Shown here in pieces: positions 8,923 through 18,769 of a stretch of 64,000 nt of DNA. The stretch is from JAJPJE01 sp963724985 (GTDB taxonomy: Bacteria; Acidobacteriota; Terriglobia; Terriglobales; Acidobacteriaceae), in the NCBI GenBank assembly GCA_963724985.1, contig CAVRWV010000033.1, positions 62,001 to 126,000 on the forward strand, given 5' to 3'. A program made the position numbers and the translations under genes. The notes under the pieces are model-generated. The model was given only the letters and a program-made list of their open reading frames with translations. It ran no database searches and had not been told where the DNA came from. The number at the start of each line of letters is the position of its first letter. Positions within the stretch are counted from its first letter, which is position 1.

Positions 8923-10152
8923 TTAGGAGGAGAACAAAGTCGACTCGACTTTGTTCATAGCGAGACGGATCGCACCATAGAGCTGCGCATCTTCTCGCAA
9001 TAGACTGATTGCGAGGCGAGGACGCGCCACTTGGTTGCGGTCAAGCAACTCGCGCGTGGCGCGCAGCAAAGGCTCACTGCTCCCGATTGCGCCGCCGAGG
9101 ACGATCAAAGAAGTGTTAAGGAGAACTGCGATATTAGAAACAGCGTGAGCCAGGACCTGTGCTGTGGTCTGTAAAAGTTTGCGGGCTCGTAGATCGCCTT
9201 GTTCAGCAAGTTCGAAAACCTGCGTAGGCTTCAGACTCTGTGGATTGTGCCCGTTTCGCGGAGCCTTCTTGCACATCTGTCGCCAGGCTTTTTCGATTCC
9301 GTTACCGCCAATCACAGCTTCAAGCGAACCCGGCTTGTCGATAGCCAAGGGAAAAACAGGCGCGCCTGGAACCAGCAAGTAGCCAACTTCCCCGGCAGCC
9401 CATTCCGATCCGTGATAGAGATGGTCTCCAATATAAATGCCAGCTCCGATTCCGGTGCCAATCGCCAGGAACACGAAGTTGGAAACGCCTTTGGCCGATC
9501 CTGCCCAGCTTTCGCCTAGAGCCGCAGTATTAACATCGTTCTCAACGACTGCAGGTATCTTGAGCTTCGACTCCAACATGTCTCGAAGAGGAACCGACTG
9601 CCAATCCTGTAAATTCGGAGCCGAGATTACCGTTCCAGCGCGTACATCCGTAATGCCAGGCGCTCCCAAGCCAGTAGCAAGTAGTCTCTTCTCGGATATT
9701 CCGGTCTGCTGCAGCAGGTGGTGCAATCCCGATCGAATGAGATTTACGATTTTGTTCGGTGTCCGATTTCCGCGGGTGCTGACGTTCCAACGCGCAAGTA
9801 TCTTCCCGTCCAAATCTGCGATTGCGAGACGGATGTTCGTGCCACCAAGATCGACTCCCGCGACATAACCATAAGTTGAGTTGAAACAAAGCATGTCGGG
9901 ACGTCGTCCGCCATTCGATGTCCCCAGTCCCAGTTCCTTGATCAAGCCCTTTCGCTGGAGATATGCAACCGTGCTAGAAACAGTTGGGGCACTCAGACCG
10001 GACATCCGGACTAGATCTGCTCTGGAACACGGATTATGACTGCGCAGGAGGCTCAGCAGCTGGCCGGCGTTCAACTGCTTGAGTAAACCAGGGCGGGATG
10101 GGCCAATACCGTTGCGGATCTGTGTTCCGCTTCGTGTTTTTCTAGGTGTCAT
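8923..10152 (-). CDS. ROK family transcriptional regulator
   Basis: 409 residues from the ATG at 10152; a GTG at 10218 would add 22 residues and neither has a strong ribosome-binding site. Residues 28-80 form a winged helix (LLSLLRSHNPCSRADLVRMS, LSAPTVSSTVAYLQRKGLI), as in NagC/XylR/Mlc-type repressors. From about 97 the ROK fold follows with the phosphate loop GVDLGGTNIRLAIADLDG and the sugar-binding ENDVNTAALGE. The family's zinc-binding cysteine motif is missing: the position reads GAPVFPLAIDKPGSLEAVIG. ROK repressors sense sugars or phosphosugars; the ligand here is unknown and no sugar genes are adjacent. Confidence 0.85.
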   Translation of the reverse strand: MTPRKTRSGTQIRNGIGPSRPGLLKQLNAGQLLSLLRSHNPCSRADLVRMSGLSAPTVSSTVAYLQRKGLIKELGLGTSNGGRRPDMLCFNSTYGYVAGVDLGGTNIRLAIADLDGKILARWNVSTRGNRTPNKIVNLIRSGLHHLLQQTGISEKRLLATGLGAPGITDVRAGTVISAPNLQDWQSVPLRDMLESKLKIPAVVENDVNTAALGESWAGSAKGVSNFVFLAIGTGIGAGIYIGDHLYHGSEWAAGEVGYLLVPGAPVFPLAIDKPGSLEAVIGGNGIEKAWRQMCKKAPRNGHNPQSLKPTQVFELAEQGDLRARKLLQTTAQVLAHAVSNIAVLLNTSLIVLGGAIGSSEPLLRATRELLDRNQVARPRLAISLLREDAQLYGAIRLAMNKVESTLFSS

Positions 10153-10609
10153 GGTCTGCGCGAGCCATTGTCTCAGGCCGCAGACTAAGTTAATGTTCCT
10201 TACAAAGTTTGGCAACACTCATTTCCGAGCCGGGTGATACGTTAGTAACTTACGGAGAGTAACGGTAGATACCCTCCGAAATCGTATCGACGATTGTGGC
10301 GCTTCTCGAAGCCGGAGCGGACTTGCGTTGAACAGGATCGATTGGCACATGCGCTGATTGCGCTGGTCGGGCTGCAACGTTTAACACGGCGTCGGCGTGT
10401 GCAGCGAGTTTGGAACCTCGGAATGGCTCGAAAAAATCACCGAAATCGGACGAGTCGGAGATCCGTTCTGACAGTGGCAGCGTTGTCCCGCTATGGTCGA
10501 CGCTGGCATGATCTCTTTGACCCCGGGGCCAGAATCCGCTATAAATAAGTAGGCTTTTCCACGAAGCCCAACAACCTTAGCGCGTGCGCCGCACCCTGCG
10601 TACAGACAC
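10153..10609. other. Intergenic region, promoter and leader of tRNA-Asn
   Basis: Holds no convincing protein gene; an 84-codon plus frame (10294-10548) is rich in Arg and lacks a ribosome-binding site. The right-hand end contains the tRNA promoter and about 58 bases of leader. Confidence 0.5.
10517..10545 (+). promoter_or_regulatory. Sigma-70 type promoter for tRNA-Asn
   Basis: TTGACC (10517-10522) and TATAAA (10540-10545) are separated by exactly 17 bases and point at the tRNA, whose 5' end is 65 bases beyond the -10 box. Near-consensus boxes at ideal spacing are typical of stable-RNA genes. Confidence 0.75.
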
Positions 10610-10684
<75 letters not shown>

Positions 10685-10837
10685 TTCTTTTCATTGATTT
10701 ACCGAATCCAGCTTCCTCGCCCCTAGCTAATGCCTTGATCGGAAGGCCTCAGTGTTGGTCCCATCGCAGGTCTCTTCTCTGTTACCCTTTTCTGGTTTGC
10801 GCAGAGTCTCGAATTCCGCGTACTTAAGAGAGTTTCC

Positions 10838-12985
10838 ATGCGAGGTAGCTACGCTTCCATGACCGGTCTCCTCTTGTTTCTGCTCGTCTTCTCTTCCCTG
10901 TTTCTGTTTGCCGGTAGCGGCACCGGCGACACGCCGGCACCCACAAAAGCTCCGCAGCCTCCAAAGGCACAGATCGACAGCGTAGTGGACGATGTGCACG
11001 GCGTGAAGATTGCCGATCCCTACCGCTGGCTCGAGGATGCACACAGTCCGGCTACACAGCAATTTGTGTCCGAGCAGTTGGCATATACGCGAAGCGTGTT
11101 GGACGCGCTACCCGGTCGCGACAAACTGCATTCGCTGCTACAGGAACTCCTGGAGATTGGTAACGTGACCGCGCCAAAAAAGGGCGGCGGTCTGTATTTC
11201 TACACACGGCGCGAGGGCACGCAGAATCAGCCCGTGCTGTATGTTCGCGAAGGCGCGACTGGCAAAGATCGCGCACTGGTGGACGTGAACCAGCAGGCCG
11301 CGGACGGAACAATCGCGCTGGACTGGTTCTTTCCAAGTCATGACGGAAAGTATGTTGCCTATGGAACTTCTCCCAGTGGGTCAGAACTCAGCACCCTGCA
11401 CGTGATCGACACCGCGACCGGTCGGCTGCTGCAGGACAGTATCGAGCGCACCCGCGCTGCCAGCCTGCAATGGAAGCCTGACGGGAGTGGCTTCTATTAC
11501 ACGCGCTATCCCAAGCCGGGGGAAGTTCCAGCCGGACAAGAAATGTACAACCGACACGTGTTCTATCACCCGCTTGGAAGTGACGCGACCAAGGATCAGC
11601 TGGTGTTTGGTGAAGGCCGCGACCCGGAGGACTGGCCGAACCTGGAACTTTCCAGCGATGGACGCTGGCTGGCAATCACGGTCGAGCAGGGTTGGTCGAA
11701 GAGTGAAGTCTACCTGAAGGACACGAAGAGCGAGGCGGTTGCTGTCGCTGTCGCCGTCGGCCAACCGCACCTATATGACGCGAAGCCGTTTCGTGACAAG
11801 TTGTACATCCTGACGAATGAGGGCGCGCCGATGTTTCACCTCTTCGTGACCGATGCCGCGCAACCGGACCGGAAGAACTGGCGCGAGATCATCCCCGAGA
11901 GCAATGCCGTCCTGAAAGACATCCGGATTGTCGGCGGGCAAATTGTGGCAGAATACGAGCAAGATGCGATCTCGCACGTGAAGATGTTCGGGCTCGACGG
12001 CAAACTGCTGGATGACATCAAGCTGCCGACTCTGGGGAAAGTCGCTGGCGTGGAGGGTGAAGCAACTGGCAGTGAAGCGTTCATCGGATTTCAATCGTAC
12101 ACGGTGCCGCCCACAATTTTGCGCTATGAAGTTGCGAGTAAGAAAACCAGCGAGTGGGCGAAGGTGAAAGCTCCCATCGATTCGAATCAGTACGACGTGA
12201 AGCAGGTTTGGTTCAACTCCAAAGACGGTACTCGAGTGCCCATGTTCGTCGTCAGCAAGAAGGGACTGGTGTTGAACGGCAAGAATCCCACGCTGCTGAC
12301 CGGATACGGCGGATTCAATATCAGCCGCACTCCCACGTTCGAGCGCGCAATCTTTGCCTGGCTGGAACACGGTGGAGTTTACGCCGATGCGAATTTGCGC
12401 GGGGGCAGCGAGTTCGGTGAGAAGTGGCACACTGCTGGCATGCTCGGGAACAAACAAAACGTGTTTGACGACTTCGCTGCCGCTGCCGAATACCTGATCG
12501 CGCAAAAATATACGGATTCGAACCATCTCGGCATTCGGGGCCGCAGCAATGGCGGGTTGTTGATGGGCGCGGCGTTGACGCAGCATCCCGAGTTGTACAA
12601 AGCGGTTGTCTGCCAGGTGCCGTTGCTCGACATGCTCCGCTATCAGAATTTCCAGATTGCGAAGCTATGGATACCGGAGTACGGATCGGCGGATGACGCA
12701 GAACAGTTCAAGTGGCTGTACGCCTACTCGCCGTATCACCACGTGGTAGACGGCACCAAGTATCCGGCGACGCTCATCATGACCGCGGATACGGATACGC
12801 GCGTCGACCCCATGCATGCAAAGAAGATGGCGGCGCGGCTGCAGGCAGCGAATGCTGGACCGAATCCGATTCTCCTCGAAGTGGATACGAAAGCCGGGCA
12901 CGGACTTGATAAACCGATCGGCAAGCAAGTACAGGAGTGGACGGACATCTGGTCATTCTTATTCTGGCAACTCGGCGTTAACTAG
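10838..12985 (+). CDS. Prolyl oligopeptidase family serine peptidase (S9A)
   Basis: 715 residues. An N-terminal hydrophobic segment (8-25) suggests export. The N-terminal S9A motif DPYRWLED is followed by a seven-bladed propeller and a C-terminal alpha/beta hydrolase. The catalytic triad is intact: Ser570 in GRSNGG, Asp653 in TADTDTRVDP (with Arg655 at the substrate-binding arginine position) and His688 in KAGHG. S9A enzymes cleave short peptides after proline in the periplasm or cytosol. AAGAGAG lies 7 bases before the ATG at 10838; an ATG at 10859 is a less likely start. The gene starts about 150 bases after the tRNA and converges on the kinase gene. Confidence 0.92.
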   Translation: MRGSYASMTGLLLFLLVFSSLFLFAGSGTGDTPAPTKAPQPPKAQIDSVVDDVHGVKIADPYRWLEDAHSPATQQFVSEQLAYTRSVLDALPGRDKLHSLLQELLEIGNVTAPKKGGGLYFYTRREGTQNQPVLYVREGATGKDRALVDVNQQAADGTIALDWFFPSHDGKYVAYGTSPSGSELSTLHVIDTATGRLLQDSIERTRAASLQWKPDGSGFYYTRYPKPGEVPAGQEMYNRHVFYHPLGSDATKDQLVFGEGRDPEDWPNLELSSDGRWLAITVEQGWSKSEVYLKDTKSEAVAVAVAVGQPHLYDAKPFRDKLYILTNEGAPMFHLFVTDAAQPDRKNWREIIPESNAVLKDIRIVGGQIVAEYEQDAISHVKMFGLDGKLLDDIKLPTLGKVAGVEGEATGSEAFIGFQSYTVPPTILRYEVASKKTSEWAKVKAPIDSNQYDVKQVWFNSKDGTRVPMFVVSKKGLVLNGKNPTLLTGYGGFNISRTPTFERAIFAWLEHGGVYADANLRGGSEFGEKWHTAGMLGNKQNVFDDFAAAAEYLIAQKYTDSNHLGIRGRSNGGLLMGAALTQHPELYKAVVCQVPLLDMLRYQNFQIAKLWIPEYGSADDAEQFKWLYAYSPYHHVVDGTKYPATLIMTADTDTRVDPMHAKKMAARLQAANAGPNPILLEVDTKAGHGLDKPIGKQVQEWTDIWSFLFWQLGVN

Positions 12986-13071
12986 CGTCTGGTCAGGTGC
13001 GCTGATTGGTTCTGACTGCCATGCAGTTGCTAATAAACGGAAGCGTTCGCAGGCTTTTTCCCGCCGTGACC

Positions 13072-15699
13072 TTACTGTGGCCCTTCGCTGTTCAGGATGA
13101 TACTCAACGGCTGCACGTTGGTTGGCTTCAAATATCGGTTCACGAGGAAACGCCGACCATCGCGTGCTGCGTCGTAAGTGAACAGATCGCTTGACGAAAT
13201 GGGTGCTCTGCCATGCATCTGGAAGAGCGGCTGCAGCGTGCCGAACAGCAACGTGCCAGTTCCTTCCGTGACGGAAACCGCAGTCAGCATGCTGCCCGGA
13301 GCAAGATAGAAGATCTCTTTGCCGTCGCCGCGCCAGCGGGGCTCGGTGCCCCCGCCACGCGAGACTTGCAGCTTTCCTGTCGGCGTGGGAAAGGTGGTCG
13401 CATAGATTTCCCAGTCTCCGGATTCGTTCGACGCATAGATCAGCCACTTGCCATCTGGCGAGATTTGCCCGTTCGTCTCGCTGGCACCACTGTTCAGGAA
13501 TGGTGTTCGTGTGCCATCCACTGAAATCAGTACAAGGCTCGATCCGCCTCGCACAGATTGGTACGTCGTAAGTATCTGCTTGCCATCTGGCGTCCAGCAG
13601 GTCGGCAGAGTATCTCCCGGGCTCGGGGCCTTCACCAGAACCTTGGCGGGCTCAAGTCCTCCTGATTTCTTCATCGATAGGACATCATCCCCAGCACTGC
13701 GCCAGGCGATGGTGCTGCCGTCGCGCGACCAGACTCCAATCGTTTCCTCAGCCGGATCGAAGGTGAAGCGTGAGAGAGAGTTGTGCGTTAATCCCTCGAT
13801 CCAGACATCTATGTTCTTCGACTTGATATCGGCCACATCCACGGTGACGTTGGCCTGATCGGGCGAGATCATCGGATTCGCGAGAATGCCCGGCTCTCCT
13901 ACCGTGCCCAATTCTTTGCCAGTACGGTCGTACCAGGTGAGCTGCGACTTGGAGGCACTGACTAAACTTCCATAGACCACCGTGCCGTTGGTAGCCGAGG
14001 CGAATGTGCTCCAGTAAGTGGAAGGATAGTAGCCCACCAGGCCAGTTACCACGTGCGGCTCGCCCAGAAGTTTTCCATTTCTCGGATTGAGCGGCGAGGC
14101 CAAAAGTGCATTCTGATCGCTGACGTATAAAAGCTGGCCGTCTACGTATCCGATGTTGCTGCGCTGCCTGACAACCAGTTGCTTCTGGTTCGCCGCCAAA
14201 GAGCTGAAATAGATTCCGGTGGTTTGGTTGTCGCGGCGCTCGTCGAAATTTCCGCTCCAGAAAAGAAAGTGCTCACCGTCCGGAAGGAATACCGGGAAGC
14301 GGTGTGACGAATCGTTTTGGTCGAAGAGCTTGTCCGTAACTGGAAGGGCCCCAGTTCCGTCCGGATTCACTCGCCACAAATATCCACCGGACGATGGAGC
14401 ATAGAGAATTACGTCCTTCGATCCCCAGCTTCCTCCACGCGCATCGGTGACTTGAGCGAGATTCTGAGGAACTCCGCCGTTGATCGCCATTTTCTTCAGC
14501 TTACCTCCAGCGAAGAAGGCTACGTAGGTGTGATCGGGCGATAGGAAGGGATACGTTGCGCCGTCCGCACCATTCATTCGAGTGGCCGTGGTGCTGCCGA
14601 CCTGTTGGACGTAGAGCACTCCCGCCCCGGTATTCTCGTCCGGCGAAACGTAAGCGATCATCTGGCCATCGGGAGAAAGCGCCAGGTAGCTGATTTCGCC
14701 TTGCACCGGTATGGCGAACTCCATGCGGCGTGTCGGTGCACTGGGTCGCAACGTGACCAAGGCTAGCGCGCCAATTGCGAGTAGCGCGATCGCGCCTAGA
14801 GCCCATCCGATCCAATGTGGACGCGAGGCTATTTTCACGGCGCGAGTCGCCGTTGAAGAATCTGTTCCCGAAAGCGCTTCTAGCGCAAAACTCAGGTCGC
14901 GTGCGGTCTGGAAGCGATCGTTCGGACTCTTTTCCAGGCAGTGGCGAACAATACGCTCAAGTCCTGGCGAAACCTTCAGTTCAGAATCGAACTGCCGTGG
15001 TTCGGATTTCAGGATGGCGGTCATCACTTCAACGGAGGTGTCGCCAGTGAAGGCGCGCTTTCCATCGAGCATTTCATAGAGCACAGCGCCGAAGCTGAAG
15101 ATGTCGGTGCGATGGTCGACTACTTCGCCGCGCACCTGTTCCGGCGACATATATCCGACTGTGCCCATCACCATGCCAGGCACGGTTTGCGAACCAAGCG
15201 TTTTATCGCTATCGGAAGCCGCGCGTACGCGTGCCAAGCCGAAGTCGAGAAGCTTGGCATGGCCATCGCGCGTGATAAAAACATTCTCCGGCTTCAGATC
15301 GCGATGGATGATGCCGCGCTCGTGCGCTGCTGCCAGGCCACGTGCAATCTGCAGACCGTAATCGACGGCCTTGTTGACGGAGAGCGATCCTTCCTGGAGG
15401 CGCTCTCGCAACGTCTTCCCTTCCAGGAATTCCGTGACCAGGAACCGTACGCCGTCCTGCGCGCCCACGTCATAGATGGCGATAATGTTCGGATGACTGA
15501 GCGCTGCGACGCTGCGTGATTCCTGCTCGAACCGGCGTACGCGCTCCGTGTCCGCAGCAAATTCTTCGGGCAGGATTTTGATGGCAACCGTGCGATCGAG
15601 ACGGCTGTCGCGCGCCCGATACACTTCGCCCATGCCGCCCGCACCGAGCGGAGCGATGATTTCGTAGGGCCCCAGTTTCGTGTCGGCAGCGAGAGGCAT
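13072..15699 (-). CDS. Ser/Thr protein kinase with C-terminal beta-propeller
   Basis: 875 residues. Kinase domain 12-275: glycine loop GAGGMG (19-24), Lys41 in VAIK, HRDLKPEN with catalytic Asp134, and DFG with Asp152, so all catalytic residues are present and it should be active. One transmembrane helix follows at about 298-315 (WALGAIALLAIGALALV). The remainder is a TolB/WD40-like propeller seen as repeated segments such as YLALSPDGQMIAYVS, NPMISPDQANVTVDV, GQISPDGKWLIYASN and EIYATTFPTPTGK. The propeller should lie outside the cytoplasmic membrane as a sensor or scaffold. This architecture is common in acidobacteria. Its targets are unknown. Confidence 0.92.
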   Translation of the reverse strand: MPLAADTKLGPYEIIAPLGAGGMGEVYRARDSRLDRTVAIKILPEEFAADTERVRRFEQESRSVAALSHPNIIAIYDVGAQDGVRFLVTEFLEGKTLRERLQEGSLSVNKAVDYGLQIARGLAAAHERGIIHRDLKPENVFITRDGHAKLLDFGLARVRAASDSDKTLGSQTVPGMVMGTVGYMSPEQVRGEVVDHRTDIFSFGAVLYEMLDGKRAFTGDTSVEVMTAILKSEPRQFDSELKVSPGLERIVRHCLEKSPNDRFQTARDLSFALEALSGTDSSTATRAVKIASRPHWIGWALGAIALLAIGALALVTLRPSAPTRRMEFAIPVQGEISYLALSPDGQMIAYVSPDENTGAGVLYVQQVGSTTATRMNGADGATYPFLSPDHTYVAFFAGGKLKKMAINGGVPQNLAQVTDARGGSWGSKDVILYAPSSGGYLWRVNPDGTGALPVTDKLFDQNDSSHRFPVFLPDGEHFLFWSGNFDERRDNQTTGIYFSSLAANQKQLVVRQRSNIGYVDGQLLYVSDQNALLASPLNPRNGKLLGEPHVVTGLVGYYPSTYWSTFASATNGTVVYGSLVSASKSQLTWYDRTGKELGTVGEPGILANPMISPDQANVTVDVADIKSKNIDVWIEGLTHNSLSRFTFDPAEETIGVWSRDGSTIAWRSAGDDVLSMKKSGGLEPAKVLVKAPSPGDTLPTCWTPDGKQILTTYQSVRGGSSLVLISVDGTRTPFLNSGASETNGQISPDGKWLIYASNESGDWEIYATTFPTPTGKLQVSRGGGTEPRWRGDGKEIFYLAPGSMLTAVSVTEGTGTLLFGTLQPLFQMHGRAPISSSDLFTYDAARDGRRFLVNRYLKPTNVQPLSIILNSEGPQ

Positions 15700-15740
15700 C
15701 GGTGGCAGTGATTATAGCCTGCGCCCTTTTCTGCGTCGTC

Positions 15741-16389
15741 TTATTCGAATTGCTTCCGGAACGCCGCCAGCTGCGTTTTGACTTCGGCGAGTTCAGCCTG
15801 CAGGGATGTGACGATGCTTTCCAGCCGGGCTACACGATCGTCAGTGGGCGAAATCGGCAGGTCGGGCGAAGCATGCTGGTCCGCAGGAGTCGCATCGCCG
15901 CAGAACAGATGCATGTAACGTGCTTCTTTCGTTCCTGGCTGTCGTGGAAGTACGCGGACCAGGGCTGGCTCTCTCTGCATCAGGCGCTGCAAGGTGGACT
16001 GCACATCCGACAGTTCGGCGAATTGGAAAATTCGCTCACTGCGCGTTCGCAATTCGCCCGGAGTCTGGGGTCCACGAAGCAGCAGCGCGCACATCACCGC
16101 CGCCTCTCCGCGGGTGAAATTGAAAACCTCCTGCAGGCGATGTTCGTACTTGGTGACACGACTCTCGGCGCCGCTCGCAGCGCCCAGCCAGATTCTTCGC
16201 GTTCAGCGAATCGAGCGCATCCCGGACCGCGTCTTCGTCAAGGTTCATGACCGGATCGCGATTCGATTTCTGATTACAGGCATTGACTAGCGCATTCAGC
16301 GACAAGGGATAGTAGTCAGGAGTAGTGCTCTCTTTTTCCGCGAGGGAGCCGAGCACGCGAGCTTCGATATCAGTCAGTATGAATTCCAC
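15741..16389 (-). pseudogene. yceH: YceH (DUF480) family protein, frameshifted
   Basis: The gene reads in two frames. The first (start 16389) gives MEFILTDIEARVLGSLAEKE, PDYYPLSLNALVNACNQKSN, DPVMNLDEDAVRDALDSL, then derails after NLAG. The second frame resumes as SRVTKYEH..., FHPRR being replaced by MCALLLRGPQTPGELR, LSDVQSTLQRLM and LPRQPGTKEARYMHLFCGD. Removing one G from the GGG at 16183-16185 (CCC on the plus strand) joins the frames as NLAGAASGAESRVTKYEH and yields 215 residues, the family's usual length. YceH folds as tandem winged helices; its role is not established. A lesion or a sequencing error are both possible. Confidence 0.85.
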
Positions 16390-16431
16390 GAGATGATTGT
16401 AGCGAAGCTGTAGTCGCGCCGATAGATTCGC

Positions 16432-18756
16432 TTACTTGGGATCTAATGCTCGCGCGGCCACCATGGCCTGTCCAAGGCTGAGCCCGCCATCGCCAGCGGG
16501 CACTTCGGAGTGGGTGAAGACCTGAAAGCCATCGCTTTGCAGAAGCGCTTGGAACTTCGTCAGCAGATACAGGTTCTGAAAGGTCCCACCGCTCAAACAC
16601 ACGCGATGCAAGCCAGCGCGTTTCCGGACGCGCCGTGCAACTTCGGCGAGCGTATTCGCCATTCCGTTGTGAAAGCGTCGGCTGATCGGCCGGTGTTGAT
16701 TCCGCTTGCAAGGTCGGCAAGCACGGATTCGAAGAGAGGACGGGTTCCGATCAGGAGACGGCCATCTTGATTCTTGTCATTGATCTCGAATCGATAGGAA
16801 GCATCGTCTCCGGCGGGATCAATCGCCATCTCCAACTCGATCGCGGCCTGACCTTCATAGTTCGCGATGGAGCGCACTTCGCAGAGTGCAGAGACGGCGT
16901 CGAACAGGCGACCAGCGCTCGACGTGAGCGGTGAGTTGATCTTCTTTTCCAATGCCTGGCAGATGAGTTCGACAGAGCGAGGGTTGCGCTCGCGGAGGAA
17001 CGCGAGATCGCGCGGTATGAAATCGCGACCAAAATGATGCCAAAGATAGCTGATCGCCATACGCCACGGCTCGCGAATCGCAGCTTCGCCTCCCGCCATC
17101 GCGACGTACTCGAAATGAGCGGCGCGCTCAAAGCCGGCGTAATCAGCGACCAGCACTTCCCCGCCCCATATATGACCGTCCGTTCCGTACCCCGTTCCAT
17201 CGAGCGCGAAGCCGATGACTTTGCCATCGAGGTGGTTCTCTGCCATGCAGCTAGCAATATGAGCGTGATGATGTTGCACGCCAACGAGCCTGATTCCCGT
17301 CTGCTTCTTCGCCCATTGCGTTGAAAAGTAACCCGGGTGCAGATCGTACGCGATGGCTTCAGGTTCGATCTCCAGGATCTGTCCGAGATGATGCACGGTC
17401 TCGCCAAAAAACCCGTAGCTCTCGACGTTCTCTAAGTCACCCACGTGCTGGCTGAGAAATGCAGTATTGCGCCGAGTGTAACAGATCGTATTTTTCAGTT
17501 CGCCACCGACGGCAAGAATGGGTGGCAGTTCGTGATCGACGAAGACAGGCATGGGAACAAATCCGCGGGAGCGGCGCAATTGTCTAGGGCGGCCATCGAC
17601 TATACGCAGCACGGAATCGTCACTGCGAATCAGGATTTCGCGATTGTGCAGCAAGAAACAGTCGGCAATTCCGGCGAGGCGGCGGATGGCTTCCTCGTTG
17701 TCAATGCAGATCGGTTCTTCGCTGAGGTTGGCGCTCGTCATCACCAGCACGGTGAAGTTCCCTTCGGCGAAGAGTAGGTGGTGCAGAGGCGTATAAGGAA
17801 GAAAGATGCCAAGGTCTCGATTGCCTGGAGCGACCGCTTCGGAAACCTCGGAACCTGCTCGCTTTGGCAGCAGCACGATGGGGCGCTGTGGGCTCAGCAG
17901 GAGACGTCGCGCAGCGTCGTCCATCACGCAGAGGCGTTCAGCCGTTTCGATGTTGGGCACCATCACGGCGAACGGCTTCTCGATGCGATGCTTGCGAGCG
18001 CGCAGACGTTCCACGGCTGCAGAGTTGGTCGCATCCACCGCGAGGTGAAATCCCCCTAGACCCTTGATCGCCGCGATCTGACCATTTCGAAGTGCGAGTA
18101 CAACCTCAGAGAAAGGATTCTCCGAAGCTGGTGCTACTTTCACTCCGAAACTCCAGCTGCGGTCCGCACCTCCAGCAAGCGTTCGGCTGAGCATGAAAGC
18201 GGCGATTCGCCGGATCATGATATTCACCCTCGCACTCAGGACACATCGGGAACACAGACATGGTCGTGAGCGGGCGATCGTAGGGAATGTCGCGAACAAT
18301 GGTGAAGCGCGGCCCGCAATTTGTGCAGTTAATGAACGGATAACCGTAACGCCGATCGCTGGGATCGAGCACTTCGCGCAGACAATCATCACACGTTGCA
18401 ATGTCGGGTGAGATGAGGACGCGCTGCTCAGCGCTCCCGTGGCTTTCGAGAATACGAAAGCCGTTCGGCTGCGAATCAATCGACACATCAGCCGTGGTCA
18501 GGCTGACGATTCGAGACATCGATGGCGCCTCAGGACGAATGCGCCCGGCAAAGGCGTCGACCAGAGGTCGCGGTCCCTGGACCTCGATCATCACGCCGCT
18601 GGAATCGTTCAGGACATATCCGGAGAGCCGGCACTCGGTCGCGAGCCGGTAGATAAAAGGGCGGAAGCCAACACCCTGCACAACGCCGGTGATCTGAAAC
18701 TTGCGGCGAACGGACGCGCTCCAGCTCTCCGCGTTTTCTTCTTGGATTGGCACCAC
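16432..18756 (-). pseudogene. hypF: Hydrogenase maturation carbamoyltransferase HypF, twice frameshifted
   Basis: HypF makes thiocarbamoyl from carbamoyl phosphate for [NiFe] cofactor cyanide. Three overlapping frames together span the 774-residue full length. Frame 1 (18756 down to about 18150) has the acylphosphatase motif VVQGVGFRPFIYRLA and the zinc fingers CDDC, CTNC, CPEC and CWRC. Frame 2 (to about 16690) has the YrdC-like domain (AIKGLGGFHLAVDATN) and the Kae1-like domain with VQHHHAHIASCMAE. Frame 3 (to 16432) completes it with MANTLAEVARRV, CLSGGTFQNLYL and DGGLSLGQA. The shifts are one extra base near 18140-18160 and one missing base near 16686-16692, which cancel. It is the last gene of the hyp operon. 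Confidence 0.85.
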
Positions 18757-18769
18757 GATTGACCAGATG

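Noticed and set aside
10294..10548. 84-codon plus-strand open frame before tRNA-Asn
   Set aside because: Arg-rich, no ribosome-binding site, and its 3' part contains the tRNA promoter; it looks like a chance frame.
11771..12586. 271-codon minus-strand open frame
   Set aside because: It lies wholly opposite the S9A peptidase gene, whose catalytic residues are intact; it is a codon-bias shadow.
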